Shown here piece after piece: positions 8,393 to 17,529 of a stretch of 64,000 nt of DNA. The translations under genes were made by a program, and so were the position numbers. The stretch covers positions 1 through 64,000 of the forward strand of contig JBBQPZ010000007.1 of the NCBI GenBank assembly GCA_038216655.1. Direction: 5' to 3'. Every line of letters starts with the position of its first letter. Positions within the stretch are counted from its first letter, which is position 1. The notes under the pieces were generated by a model. The model was not told the DNA's origin, did not search any database, and saw nothing but the letters and a program-made list of their open reading frames with translations. The stretch comes from JAFDWR01 sp038216655 (GTDB lineage Bacteria; Armatimonadota; Fimbriimonadia; Fimbriimonadales; Fimbriimonadaceae).

Positions 8393-10032
8393 TGGCGTTT
8401 GCCGTCCTTATCGGTTCGATCGAAATGCATCGGGAAGGCATCCTCGACCATCCAGCGGTTGAGCTTCACCAATTCGGCGCCGGTCGGCTTCTTGGCAAGC
8501 AGGGCTTTGGTTTCCGGTTTGAGATCGAGATCGGTTGTGCCATCGTCGATCGTCTTCGGGTCTTGAATCGCGAGGTTGATCAGAGTGAGCAGAAGCGCCT
8601 GATCGCGCTCCGGATCGGCCGGATTCGAATCCTTGTAGTACGCGTTGACCTTTGAGCCGAGCCACAGGGACTTGGGGTCGGTGGCAGATTTGATCTTGGT
8701 GAGGAGACCGGCGAGGTCTTTGGCGGGCTTGCCGCCAACCAAATTACGCCCAACCGCGAAGCTCATCCGGCGCGTGTACACGGATCCGAGGTTTGCGGCC
8801 TTGTCGAGCTGAATTTGCTTGAACTGGCCTAGCAGAAGGCCGTCGGCGGTGTCGCGCATCGCATCGATCACGGCCTGGGCGCGGGCTTTATCGGTGAAGT
8901 AGAGGCACTGGATGTGATCCTCGCCGAATTCGTTGAATGTCAGAACCTTGTCCGGATCACTGGCGTCCGGAATCGCGAAGGTCGTCGCGACGGCGGCTTG
9001 ATCGGCATTCCCGCTCGACGGGTGGGTCACGTAGTAGCGACCGCCCACGTTTCCGATGATGACGAGGTAGCCGGGCTTGGAGAACTTGAAATTCAGGCTC
9101 AGTTTCTCACCCGCTTGGAAGGTTGTCTTGGCGGGGAGAGACTCAAGTTTGAAGTCGGCATCGCTGACGTGATCGGTCGCGTAAAGGTCGATCACCGACT
9201 GGGGCGGCGTGATTCCCGCCGTCTGGGTGGAGAACATCAGCTTGGACGAGATCGAGAGGGGGGCGAGCATCGGGAACTGTTGGTTCCCGGACTTCTCCAG
9301 CAGGGCCATCATCGTCTGCCTAACCTGATTGGTGACCGCCCCCCAGGGCTGCAACGGCTTGGCGAGATGCGGAAGCAGGGCGGTGGTGAAGACGCCGTGC
9401 GGGACGCCGTTTAGATCGGTCTCAAGCGCAGGCTCGTTCTTGAGGGCGGCGCAGACGTACCCGATGCGCGAGTCGATGGCGAAGGGGTTGCTCGTCTCGA
9501 CGCCCGCCGACGGTTCGTCGGCATCGACGCGGCCGGTGCTTCGCGGTTCGTAGACGCGGGCTCGAACCTCAAGCGAGAGACCCTTGGAGCGGGCCATCGC
9601 CCCGGAGAAGCAGGAGTCGAGGATGACGGTGCGGGTCGAGCCCTTGACGGTCAGGATCGCGTCGCGTAGCTCGGAGGGCGTGATGAAGTTGCCTTCCTTC
9701 TGAGCATCCACGGGGAGGATGCCAACCGGAAGCTGGCAGCCGTGGCCGGCGAAGAAGAACACGAAGTTCTCGGTTGGCTTGATCTTCTTCCCCGCGTCGG
9801 TGATCGCCTTTAGAATCTGGGTGTGGGTGGCGGCTTCGCCGAGGACGTACTTGACGTCGAACCCGAGGCCCTTGAGGGCGGCGCCGACCGCCTTGGCGTC
9901 GTTCTCACAGCCCTTCAGCTCCTTCATGTCGGCGACGTGATACTTCTGAACGCCGACGACCACCGCAATGTCTGCCTTGGCGAAGGCTGGGAGGAGACCA
10001 AGGGCCAAGAGGATCAGAGGCCAGCGCTTCAT
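8389..10032 (-). CDS. Secreted caspase-like peptidase (C14) with DUF4384 domain
   Basis: 547 residues with a signal peptide (MKRWPLILLALGLLPAFAKA). The caspase-like domain occupies about residues 21-270. The dyad is intact: His97 in FFFAGHGCQ and Cys141 in VILDSCFSG. A DUF4384-type beta domain follows (FQAGEKLSLNF, GYLVIIGNVGG), then a helical C-terminal region. Prokaryotic caspase homologues cut after Arg/Lys or Asp and often act in regulated cell death; the specificity here is unknown. The gene is 5 bp from the membrane protein gene upstream and overlaps the NlpC/P60 gene downstream by 4 bp, so it belongs to the baseplate operon. The signal peptide implies action outside the cytoplasm. Confidence 0.88.
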   Translation of the reverse strand: MKRWPLILLALGLLPAFAKADIAVVVGVQKYHVADMKELKGCENDAKAVGAALKGLGFDVKYVLGEAATHTQILKAITDAGKKIKPTENFVFFFAGHGCQLPVGILPVDAQKEGNFITPSELRDAILTVKGSTRTVILDSCFSGAMARSKGLSLEVRARVYEPRSTGRVDADEPSAGVETSNPFAIDSRIGYVCAALKNEPALETDLNGVPHGVFTTALLPHLAKPLQPWGAVTNQVRQTMMALLEKSGNQQFPMLAPLSISSKLMFSTQTAGITPPQSVIDLYATDHVSDADFKLESLPAKTTFQAGEKLSLNFKFSKPGYLVIIGNVGGRYYVTHPSSGNADQAAVATTFAIPDASDPDKVLTFNEFGEDHIQCLYFTDKARAQAVIDAMRDTADGLLLGQFKQIQLDKAANLGSVYTRRMSFAVGRNLVGGKPAKDLAGLLTKIKSATDPKSLWLGSKVNAYYKDSNPADPERDQALLLTLINLAIQDPKTIDDGTTDLDLKPETKALLAKKPTGAELVKLNRWMVEDAFPMHFDRTDKDGKRQ

Positions 10033-10037
10033 GGCGG

Positions 10038-12248
10038 CTAGCTCACCCCGACGGACAGTTGCTTGAGGGCGGCCTTTTCTTCGGCGGAAAACGGCATGAG
10101 GCCGGCTTCACCGAGCAGGGACTTCACCATCGCGTTGTCCTTGACCGACTTGTAGTACTTGATCGCGATCAGATACGGGAGGCCGAAATCGCGCGCGCTC
10201 TGCTTGGCGGTCTCGATCGCGTCGGCGAGGGCGCTGTCTGGGCTCTGGTTCGTCGCAATCGCCTTGCTCGCCTCAGCCAGTTTGATGACGATCAGGGTGC
10301 GTGGCGGGGTCAGGCTGTCTTGAGCGGCGGGTTGGGCCTTGGCGTAGGCGGCGTCGCCCTCGGCTTGGTCGCCGTTCTGGTAGCACGCGATCGCGAGGAG
10401 GGCCTGAGCCTCGGGATCATTGGGGTTCTGGGCGGCGGCTTGCTTCGCCGCGCCGGTATTGCCTTGGGCAATTGCCTTGCGGGCTTTGTCCGCGCCCGGA
10501 GTAGCGGGCTTGTTGGGGGCCGTCGTTCCGGTGGTCCCGCCGCCGGTGGCGCCGCCCGGCGTGTTCGGACTAGGCGAGTCCCCCGCTCCCGAGGGCATGA
10601 CGACGGGAGCGTCGTGCGAGATTGGGAGACTGTATTTGGCAAGCGGGGTTTCCGAATCGGTGCCGTACACGAAGACATCGACGTTTACCGACGCCCCAGG
10701 ATTCACCCCGGGATAGCTATCCGGCGCATGGGCGATCACCCGATCCGTACCGTCGGCCCGGACCTGGGTGATATCCACCGACCCGATCCGCACCTTCTTG
10801 ACGTCCGCCGCGTAGCCAGGTGTGACGAGCGTGAAGTCCTTACCAATCTGGATGGGGTCACCGGACAGGGAGTACTCCGTGCGCTTCGGATGACCGACCA
10901 GGATGACCTGGCTTCGGTTGGCCGAGTGCGACGGCAGCAGCGCTTCGAGATACTTCAGGAAGGCCATGCGCCGCGCTTCGAGACGGATGCGACCGTCCTT
11001 GAAGGGGAGCTTGTCCAGGCTGATGAAGTAACGGAACCCGCCCGCCTTCTGGCTGTCCGGCTTGACCGTCACTTCCGAGACGAAGAGCGGGTCCTTCGCG
11101 GCGTTCGGGGAGGCATCGAAGACGAGCACTCGGGACTTGCCCAGGTACTTCCCTTCGACCTCGTAAGGTTTGGAAATGTCCGCGACCTGCAAAGCGACAC
11201 CCCTCACTTCGCTCTCGTCTATCAGGCGCGCGGCCATGAAGTCGAAGAGGTGGAAGAGGAGGACGAAGCCGATCACCATCATGATCAGCCCCTTGATGTT
11301 CTGCACGATCGCCTTGGCGCACCCTTCGAGGGTGGCGGGGATCGGCGGATGGTATTCCAGGGTCGGGTCGGAGGGTGGCTTTTGCGAGTCTTGCTGTTCG
11401 GGGTCGCGCTGAACGACGGCGTTTCGGAACTGAGCGCTCGTCGGACCTTGTATGGCCGTCGCGGGAAGCGGCGGGATCGAGGGGGCATCAACGCGGCGCA
11501 GCACGATCGGGAGCGGCACGTTCTGCGACGAACCGCGGATCTGACGCATCTTGGTCGCGGCCCGAATCGGTACGGTGCGGACCGATGGCAGGCGGTTGTC
11601 CTCGGGCGGCGGTACCGCGATGCGGACGGTCTCCGGCTGGGGAATCAGCACGTTCTGAAGCCGCGGCGGTTCGAGTTCGCAGTAGAGCCAGTCGTTGCCC
11701 GAGTTCTCGATTACGACCTCGTACGGTCGTGAGCGGCGCATCAGACCGACTCGGGCGTTCTCGGGTTCGACGCGGAACTTCCACTGGTAGTAGGGGCGCA
11801 TGAGCGCGACCGCTTCCAGTCGGTGGGTTGCGTCCTCGATCCAGTCACCACCGCGGTTCCCCGCGATGCTGACCTTCGCAACGATGCTGAGGTCATAAAT
11901 CCCCGCACGGGCTTCGGGCAGGCGATCCGCCTTGACATCGAGGATGATCTTGCGCGACTGCTTCTGGGGGACGTAGATCTGAACCCATTGGTTATTCGGG
12001 CCGTAGACGTCCTCCTGGTTCTGGACGACCGCCTGCGCATTGTCCGGGGGGAGCGCGATGAAGCTGTACCAGTACTGCTTCCAGCGCGGGTTCAGGCACT
12101 CAAGGTGGATTCGGTACGAGTTGTTCCTGTTCGTCTCGTTGGTGACAGTGATGACGGTCCTGCCCTGTCCGACCCATCCGCGATCGGGAGGCGTACGAGG
12201 GGTGTCACCCGGGATGACGTTGATTTCCGGTTGGAGAATTTCGATCAT
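10038..12248 (-). CDS. Large single-pass membrane protein of the injection-system operon
   Basis: 736 residues, no family I can name. The first 250 residues look like two Ig-like or NEW3-like beta domains (VTNETNRNNSYRIHLEC; VVIENSGNDWLYCEL). A proline-rich linker leads to one transmembrane segment near residues 315-340 (GLIMMVIGFVLLFHLFDFMA). A second beta region follows, then a Gly/Thr/Pro-rich linker and an Ala-rich helical tail like TPR repeats (ALLAIACYQNGDQAEGDAAY). There is no signal peptide, so the N-terminal Ig-like half may face the cytoplasm. Its start overlaps the 986-residue gene by 4 bp, and both share the Ig-linker-TM-beta plan. I infer a baseplate-to-membrane anchor or receptor. 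Confidence 0.75.
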   Translation of the reverse strand: MIEILQPEINVIPGDTPRTPPDRGWVGQGRTVITVTNETNRNNSYRIHLECLNPRWKQYWYSFIALPPDNAQAVVQNQEDVYGPNNQWVQIYVPQKQSRKIILDVKADRLPEARAGIYDLSIVAKVSIAGNRGGDWIEDATHRLEAVALMRPYYQWKFRVEPENARVGLMRRSRPYEVVIENSGNDWLYCELEPPRLQNVLIPQPETVRIAVPPPEDNRLPSVRTVPIRAATKMRQIRGSSQNVPLPIVLRRVDAPSIPPLPATAIQGPTSAQFRNAVVQRDPEQQDSQKPPSDPTLEYHPPIPATLEGCAKAIVQNIKGLIMMVIGFVLLFHLFDFMAARLIDESEVRGVALQVADISKPYEVEGKYLGKSRVLVFDASPNAAKDPLFVSEVTVKPDSQKAGGFRYFISLDKLPFKDGRIRLEARRMAFLKYLEALLPSHSANRSQVILVGHPKRTEYSLSGDPIQIGKDFTLVTPGYAADVKKVRIGSVDITQVRADGTDRVIAHAPDSYPGVNPGASVNVDVFVYGTDSETPLAKYSLPISHDAPVVMPSGAGDSPSPNTPGGATGGGTTGTTAPNKPATPGADKARKAIAQGNTGAAKQAAAQNPNDPEAQALLAIACYQNGDQAEGDAAYAKAQPAAQDSLTPPRTLIVIKLAEASKAIATNQSPDSALADAIETAKQSARDFGLPYLIAIKYYKSVKDNAMVKSLLGEAGLMPFSAEEKAALKQLSVGVS

Positions 12249-15205
12249 CGGGCCAGCTCCTGCGGGATCTCCGGATGCTTGTGGACAAGGCCGGCGAGAT
12301 CGGCTCCATCGGCGAGTTCGATAAGAGACCAGCCTCCGCCAGACTTCTTCAGCACTGCGACGATCGGACCACCGAGCGGCTGGGTCGAGGCCTTGTCGAG
12401 TGGCTGTCCGGTCACGACCGCATAGCCTCCTCCGGTGTAGATATGAGTCGTTGTGGCGAACACCACGTCTCCGCTCGCCGAGCGTTTCTGCTTGATCGCA
12501 CCGCGGACGCCGTCGAAGACGGACTTGCGGGCGGCCTTGTCCGTCACGTCGTTGACGCTCACCGCCGGCTTTTGGGTCGGGGTGGGGCTGGGCGTCGGTT
12601 GCGTGGTCGGGGTTGGGGCGGTCGTCGGAGTTGGGCTTGGACTAGGACCGCCGTCCGTGTTGGTCGCCGGGGCGCCGGAGTTGCGGAGCTTGATCTGCAC
12701 CACCGGGCATGAGGCGTCGGTGGTTGCGAGCACCCAGGTTCCTTCCGTGGCGTCGCCACTGACCTTGATCTTGGGATACTCCGTGCCGCCGTTGTTCAGG
12801 GCGAACTCGCGGCTTCGGATGTTTCCAACTTCGAAGCCGCTCGGCATCAGCACGCTGTAGACCTCAAGCGAACTCGTATTGGTCGTCGGCGTGGTGTTTC
12901 GCAGTTGCAACGCCTTGAGGCCGCCCGCGGGGACGACGACATTGTAGACGCGTGACTTCACCGTCCGGCCGCCGAAGGCATAGTCCTCGGTGGTGAAGGG
13001 GAGGGGACGGCCGGTCGAGTCCGCAACGGCGAGGATGTTCTCGGTGCGAAGAGGCACGAAGCGAACGGTCACGCTTTCGCCGCCGCCAAAGAACTTGGAT
13101 CGGACGAAGTAGGTGGTCGTTTGCTCGCTGCCGTAGGAGTTCTTCGGCACGACCGCGTTGTCGGTAACGGTGTTGTGGCCAGTGCCACCGACTGGACTCG
13201 TGACGTCGCGTTGAACCTTGGAGGCTCCGACCATCGCATAGCCAGGCGCGTCGTATTCGATCTGGACCTTCATCGGTACGTCAAACGCGACGTCAGAATG
13301 GGCATCGCCGAGGATGTAGGCGACGTTGTCGTCGCCGACGAGGGCGTTGGTCACTCGGAGTTTGCTCGGGGCACTGCCTACGAGGATGAAGAGCACGATC
13401 GCCAGCGGCACCATGAGGAACCACGGGAGCGGGAAGAGCCGCCATCGCTTGGCGACGATCTCCGAGGCGTTACCAGGGACACTTGCGTTCTTTGCGTCGG
13501 TGACGGGAACGGCGGCGAGAGTCGCCTTGATCGATTCGACCCAACCGAACCACCAGACGCCGCGACGATAGGCTCGAACGCGGTGGTCGACGGGCTGGGA
13601 TGGGCGATCCGGACGGGGACTCTCAACGGTATCGAGTTCGCGGTCGACTAGGAATCGCCATTTGGGCGTTTCGTAGAGGTTGTCGTTGCCAACCGGCTCG
13701 CCGTCGCGGTCGTACTGCGCCTCGGGGTCTTTGATCGCAAGGCGGTAGGCGGTGTCGGCGTTGCTTGGATTTTGGACTTTGACGTCGAAATCGACGTTAC
13801 GGCCGAACGGACCAACGCTGACTTTGGCCTGCTTGACCGCTATGCCGACGGACGGGACCGCGCCGACCGAGAGGGTCAGCGAGACCTGGGTCGGGGGTTC
13901 GCCGAGCACGCCGTATCGCACTTGGAAGCGATAGCTTCCCGCGCGGGCGTTGTGGGGCGGTTCGAGGAGGCATGAGACGTAGCCGTTGGCATCGGGGTCG
14001 ATACTGACGATCTGCTGTTCGAGGTTGATCCAGCGCTCGGGGTGGGTCCAGTCGTAGGAGATCTCGTAGTTCGCGACGGACGCGGAGTCGTTTTTGACGC
14101 TGAACTTGAGGCGGATCCGCTCACCGGGCTTGGCCGAGATGGTCGTGCCGTTGGCAGGACCCTGAATCTCGCGATCCACTGCGGACTCGGTCTTGGCCTG
14201 CTTCGTGGCAAATCCGATCGTGCTGCCGCTCGGGGGTTGCGGCGCGAGGTCGACCAGTTTCGGTTCCGGGGGTGCCATGGGAGGCGGAAGGGCGGCCTCG
14301 ACTTTGGGGGGAGGCGGGGTGTAGCTTGGCGTGTAGGTCGGTGCCACCGGCGTGGGAGGAGTGGCAGTGGGCTCGGGGGAGATCGGGGCCGCCGCTACGG
14401 GAGCGGAGACTTCTGGTCGCAGGGGGGCGACGGGCGAATACGACGGTGCGACGTAGGCCGGTCTCTCTGGCTCTCTCATTGGCTCCTGTTCCGGAACTGG
14501 TTCCGGAATGGGTTCCGGCTCATAGGCAGGTACCGGCTCTGGTTCTGGAGCTGGGGACTCAGGGGCTTGGACCGTGGCGGTCGCACCCTCAACTGGTGCG
14601 GCGACCGTTAATTCAGGAGCCGGTGGCGCGGACGCGGACGCGGACGCGGGTGCCATGGTAACCGGTTCTGGATCGGGAGCCGGGGGCTTCGGAGTCGCTT
14701 TGCGCGGTGCCGGGGGAGCTTTGGAAACCGGCGGGGCGGCGGCCACCGGTGGTGCCATCGGAGCGACCGGCTCAGGTTCGGGCGTTGGAGCCGGGGCCGG
14801 TTCGGGCTCCTGTGCTGGTTCAGGTTTCGGCTCAGGCCTTGGTTCCGGCTTGGGCTCGGGAGGAGCTATCACGACCGGCGCACCGGCATAGCTCACCGAA
14901 TACGAACGGGAGGCCTCACTTAAATGCGGCTCGTCTCGCTCGAAGAAATTGACGCGAAAGCCGTACTCTCCCGCAGTTGCGTCGACGGGGGCCTGGAGAT
15001 GCACGACGACCTGAGCCGCGCCGTAGGCACCGGCGGTTCCGGTGCCCTTGTCAATCGGCGTCCATGATCGATCGATGCCCGAGATTTGGGCGGCGAACGT
15101 CGTCAGGTTGTCGTTGTTATTCTCAAGCTCGAAGACGAGCTCAAGCGACTCGCCGTAGGCGAGAGAGAACGAAGTTCCGGAGGCAGGGTTGTTTACTCTA
15201 GGCAC
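12245..15205 (-). CDS. Very large Pro/Glu-linker single-pass membrane protein of the injection-system operon
   Basis: 986 residues, not assignable to a named family. The N-terminal Ig-like domain (about residues 1-110; YGESLELVFELENNN) is followed by a long Pro-Glu-Lys and Pro-Ala linker (about 115-320) of repeated PEPEP and PEPKPEP units. A second Ig-like domain (PGERIRLKFSVKNDS) and a third beta region come next. One transmembrane segment lies near residue 605 (PWFLMVPLAIVLFILVG), then a beta-rich region, a Pro/Thr linker and a small C-terminal domain. The gene overlaps its upstream neighbour by 8 bp and its downstream neighbour by 4 bp. The extended linker could span a distance between the baseplate and the membrane; that is inference. 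Confidence 0.75.
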   Translation of the reverse strand: MPRVNNPASGTSFSLAYGESLELVFELENNNDNLTTFAAQISGIDRSWTPIDKGTGTAGAYGAAQVVVHLQAPVDATAGEYGFRVNFFERDEPHLSEASRSYSVSYAGAPVVIAPPEPKPEPRPEPKPEPAQEPEPAPAPTPEPEPVAPMAPPVAAAPPVSKAPPAPRKATPKPPAPDPEPVTMAPASASASAPPAPELTVAAPVEGATATVQAPESPAPEPEPVPAYEPEPIPEPVPEQEPMREPERPAYVAPSYSPVAPLRPEVSAPVAAAPISPEPTATPPTPVAPTYTPSYTPPPPKVEAALPPPMAPPEPKLVDLAPQPPSGSTIGFATKQAKTESAVDREIQGPANGTTISAKPGERIRLKFSVKNDSASVANYEISYDWTHPERWINLEQQIVSIDPDANGYVSCLLEPPHNARAGSYRFQVRYGVLGEPPTQVSLTLSVGAVPSVGIAVKQAKVSVGPFGRNVDFDVKVQNPSNADTAYRLAIKDPEAQYDRDGEPVGNDNLYETPKWRFLVDRELDTVESPRPDRPSQPVDHRVRAYRRGVWWFGWVESIKATLAAVPVTDAKNASVPGNASEIVAKRWRLFPLPWFLMVPLAIVLFILVGSAPSKLRVTNALVGDDNVAYILGDAHSDVAFDVPMKVQIEYDAPGYAMVGASKVQRDVTSPVGGTGHNTVTDNAVVPKNSYGSEQTTTYFVRSKFFGGGESVTVRFVPLRTENILAVADSTGRPLPFTTEDYAFGGRTVKSRVYNVVVPAGGLKALQLRNTTPTTNTSSLEVYSVLMPSGFEVGNIRSREFALNNGGTEYPKIKVSGDATEGTWVLATTDASCPVVQIKLRNSGAPATNTDGGPSPSPTPTTAPTPTTQPTPSPTPTQKPAVSVNDVTDKAARKSVFDGVRGAIKQKRSASGDVVFATTTHIYTGGGYAVVTGQPLDKASTQPLGGPIVAVLKKSGGGWSLIELADGADLAGLVHKHPEIPQELAR

Positions 15206-16391
15206 CGTTCTTTGTTCCTGACGCCGTCATCTTTTCGAGTTCGAACTGCCGTCGGCGGTAGGCAGCAAAGGCGAGAATGTTGAGGCCGAATTCCTGGGCG
15301 CCGCGAATTCGTTCGCGGGCTTCGGCGGGGTCGGTCTTCCCGATCGCTCCCTGCCAGGCTCCGCCGTAGTCGTACGAGGAGAAGAGCAGCGAACCGGATT
15401 CGTCGATCATGAGGTCGCCCTTGGTCTGGGCACCGACCGGCGCGCCAGAAAAGACGTGGTGCGCCGTGTAGAGGTGATGACCGTCTGGCACTGCGGCGAG
15501 TTTGGTCCCAAGGCGCTTGGCGAGGTCCATGAATCCACTCTTGAACTCGGCACTACCTCCGCAGGCTTCCCCACAAAGGAAACCGCCGGCATTTAAGTAG
15601 TCACCGAGACCGGTGATTTCGGCATCGGTCAAGGGCTGGAAGCCCTCGGTGCCCGCAACGTAGAGCATCAGGGGCGGCTCGCCGGTAGGTGCGCCGCGCA
15701 GTTTGTACGGACCAATGAAGTCGAGGTGGAAGCCGCGGCCGTTTCCTTCGCGGATTAGGTTCCAAAGCCCGGCTCGGTTCGGCTTCCAAGCGTTGGGGTT
15801 CTGCTTGGGCACGACGCCCAGCTCACCCATCGCGCCGTCGGCGTAGCAATGGGGAAAGGCCACTGCTCGGTAAAGGCCGTTGACCTCGTTTTGCCCGGGG
15901 TCGAAGGGGTTCTTGGCTTCCTTGACCGCGGCGGTGGCGCTTGAGCGGTCGATGCGACCGAGTTCCATCTGAGAGTCGGCCGGGCGGGTCGTGCTGGCGG
16001 TTACCTGGCGTCCTTCGACGAGCCGGTAGTACTTCATGCCCGCGCCCACGTTCATGCCTGACGAGGAATCGAAGTTGTCCTCGTACTGGATTGTAATGTA
16101 GTTCTGACCCGTCTGGGTGAGATCGAAAAAGACCGGCTCGTTCAGGAGCATTGTGCGCCCCAGGGTATCTACCGCGACTCCGGGAGCGACCATTACACGC
16201 GCCTTCGTTCCTGATAGTGCAACGACTTCAAGCCCGTAGACGACTCCCGGGCGGTGGTGCGCGAGGGCGTGGAGTTGGCGATGCACCTGGTGCTGAGCGT
16301 GGGCCTCCTTCCAGATGTTCTCGTCGATGGGCAGCTCGTTGAACGGGTTGATGCCGGTGATGCGCTGTGAGATCAGGTTGGAAAGTGACAT
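15198..16391 (-). CDS. Baseplate-associated protein with C-terminal DUF4159-like domain
   Basis: 397 residues. The N-terminal part (about 1-150) resembles tail-spike or baseplate accessory proteins of contractile systems (GINPFNELPIDENIW, HHRPGVVYGLEV, then a beta-rich segment VAVDTLGRTMLLNEPVFFDL). The C-terminal part (about 190-370) looks like DUF4159, with PLMLYVAGTEGFQPLTDAE and a glycine-rich LNAGGFLCGEACGGS. DUF4159 is usually found in secreted or membrane proteins outside phage tails, so the fusion is odd. It sits 11 bp downstream of the tail protein I-like gene and overlaps the next gene by 8 bp. Probably a peripheral baseplate component; medium certainty. Confidence 0.7.
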   Translation of the reverse strand: MSLSNLISQRITGINPFNELPIDENIWKEAHAQHQVHRQLHALAHHRPGVVYGLEVVALSGTKARVMVAPGVAVDTLGRTMLLNEPVFFDLTQTGQNYITIQYEDNFDSSSGMNVGAGMKYYRLVEGRQVTASTTRPADSQMELGRIDRSSATAAVKEAKNPFDPGQNEVNGLYRAVAFPHCYADGAMGELGVVPKQNPNAWKPNRAGLWNLIREGNGRGFHLDFIGPYKLRGAPTGEPPLMLYVAGTEGFQPLTDAEITGLGDYLNAGGFLCGEACGGSAEFKSGFMDLAKRLGTKLAAVPDGHHLYTAHHVFSGAPVGAQTKGDLMIDESGSLLFSSYDYGGAWQGAIGKTDPAEARERIRGAQEFGLNILAFAAYRRRQFELEKMTASGTKNGA

Positions 16392-16402
16392 GTAAGGTCC
16401 TA

Positions 16403-17527
16403 TCAGGTGGGCATTTGCCGAACGATGCGAAGCGCGTACGCCGTGTGGGCTGGCTTCTCGAAAGTGATGATGTCGTGCACGATCTCCTCGTTGATCGACT
16501 CAAGGTCGGGCACGGCGAGGTTCACGACGAAGGTGTGGGGCGGAATATCTCCGAGCTTGGTCATGCCGAGCTTCGTGTCGGGTCCGAGGCGCATCCCTTC
16601 GACGGGCTGGTCGTCGATCTGCGGGACGACGCCGGTGTAGATCTGGAGGTAGCGCGAGAGACCGCGCTTGGTGCCGCGCCAGCGGAACAATTCGACCGCC
16701 TCGCGGATCAGGCGGCGGCGGCGCATCTCCGGCCAGTTCTCGTTGAGGGGCATGCAGACCCACGCGCCCATCCATAACAGGAAGTCAGGCGGGGTCGAGA
16801 AGGGTCCGAACAGGCTCTCTAGCGAGTTGAGGGTCTGCTGGATTGGGGCATAACCGTCCTCGAACCCGATGAGGAACCGCTCAAAGAAGGGAGGGTCGTC
16901 GGGATCTTCCTGACTCTGGCGAAGGTCGTCCATCGCTTCTTTGTAGAGGCTCGGAAGTTGCTGCAGGAACTGCGAAGTGGGGTGCTCGAACCGCACCATC
17001 GCATCAAGCACCTGCCGACCGGAGCTCTCGTTCGAGTCCGTAATGTCGTCGATCAGGACTTCGAAGATGTAGGTTCCCGAATCGGTCTCTCCGTCGAGGA
17101 TGGGAAGGATTTCGAGCGTGGCCTCACGGGTCTCGCCGGGCATTACGAGCAGGTTCAGGACGGTGTCGTCCTCAAGAAGCATGTCTCGGGCTTCGACCGC
17201 GTCGCCGCCCATGAGTTCGCGCACGCGTCGAACCGGGAACGACCACCGGACCCAACGGTCGCGCCATCGCGCGTCGCCGCCCTTGACCCGAATCTCCACG
17301 ATCCGGTGCCGAGTGTCGTCCGAAGTGACGCTGAGCTTGAACCCCTCCGCCCTGTGGACTCGGTGCCACAGCGTCCCGAGGCCATCCGGGGAGGCACCCA
17401 CCGGCTCGGGGAAGAGGGTCAAACGCAACGTGTCGGGTACGAGAGCCCCATTGAGGTGCTCAAGCGACGCCACGACCGGCTGGGGAACCGGGCGCTTTGA
17501 TCGGGACGATGGCATGGTGCTGGCCAT
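16403..17527 (-). CDS. Contractile-system baseplate protein, tail protein I-like (TIGR02242 type, Pvc12/Afp12 position)
   Basis: 374 residues. The C-terminal half matches the phage tail protein domain of baseplate wedge proteins: LPSLYKEAMDD, FFERFLIGFEDGYAPIQQTL, FGPFSTPPDFLLWMGAWV and the RRRLIREAVELFRWRGTKRG segment that is highly characteristic. The N-terminal half is a beta domain not seen in the smallest homologues. It follows the gpJ-like baseplate gene by 2 bp, the same order as in phage and eCIS clusters, where these two proteins form the baseplate wedge. It is cytoplasmic during assembly. Confidence 0.88.
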   Translation of the reverse strand: MASTMPSSRSKRPVPQPVVASLEHLNGALVPDTLRLTLFPEPVGASPDGLGTLWHRVHRAEGFKLSVTSDDTRHRIVEIRVKGGDARWRDRWVRWSFPVRRVRELMGGDAVEARDMLLEDDTVLNLLVMPGETREATLEILPILDGETDSGTYIFEVLIDDITDSNESSGRQVLDAMVRFEHPTSQFLQQLPSLYKEAMDDLRQSQEDPDDPPFFERFLIGFEDGYAPIQQTLNSLESLFGPFSTPPDFLLWMGAWVCMPLNENWPEMRRRRLIREAVELFRWRGTKRGLSRYLQIYTGVVPQIDDQPVEGMRLGPDTKLGMTKLGDIPPHTFVVNLAVPDLESINEEIVHDIITFEKPAHTAYALRIVRQMPT

Positions 17528-17529
17528 GA

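Noticed and set aside
10059..11732. 557-codon open frame on the plus strand
   Set aside because: Antisense to the 736-residue membrane protein gene, which has operon spacing and a plausible domain plan. The antisense product is Arg/Gly-rich noise.
14440..14900. CRISPR-like or tandem-repeat array in the Pro-Glu-rich region
   Set aside because: The repetition is coding (PEPEP linker units) with irregular spacing and no spacer structure.
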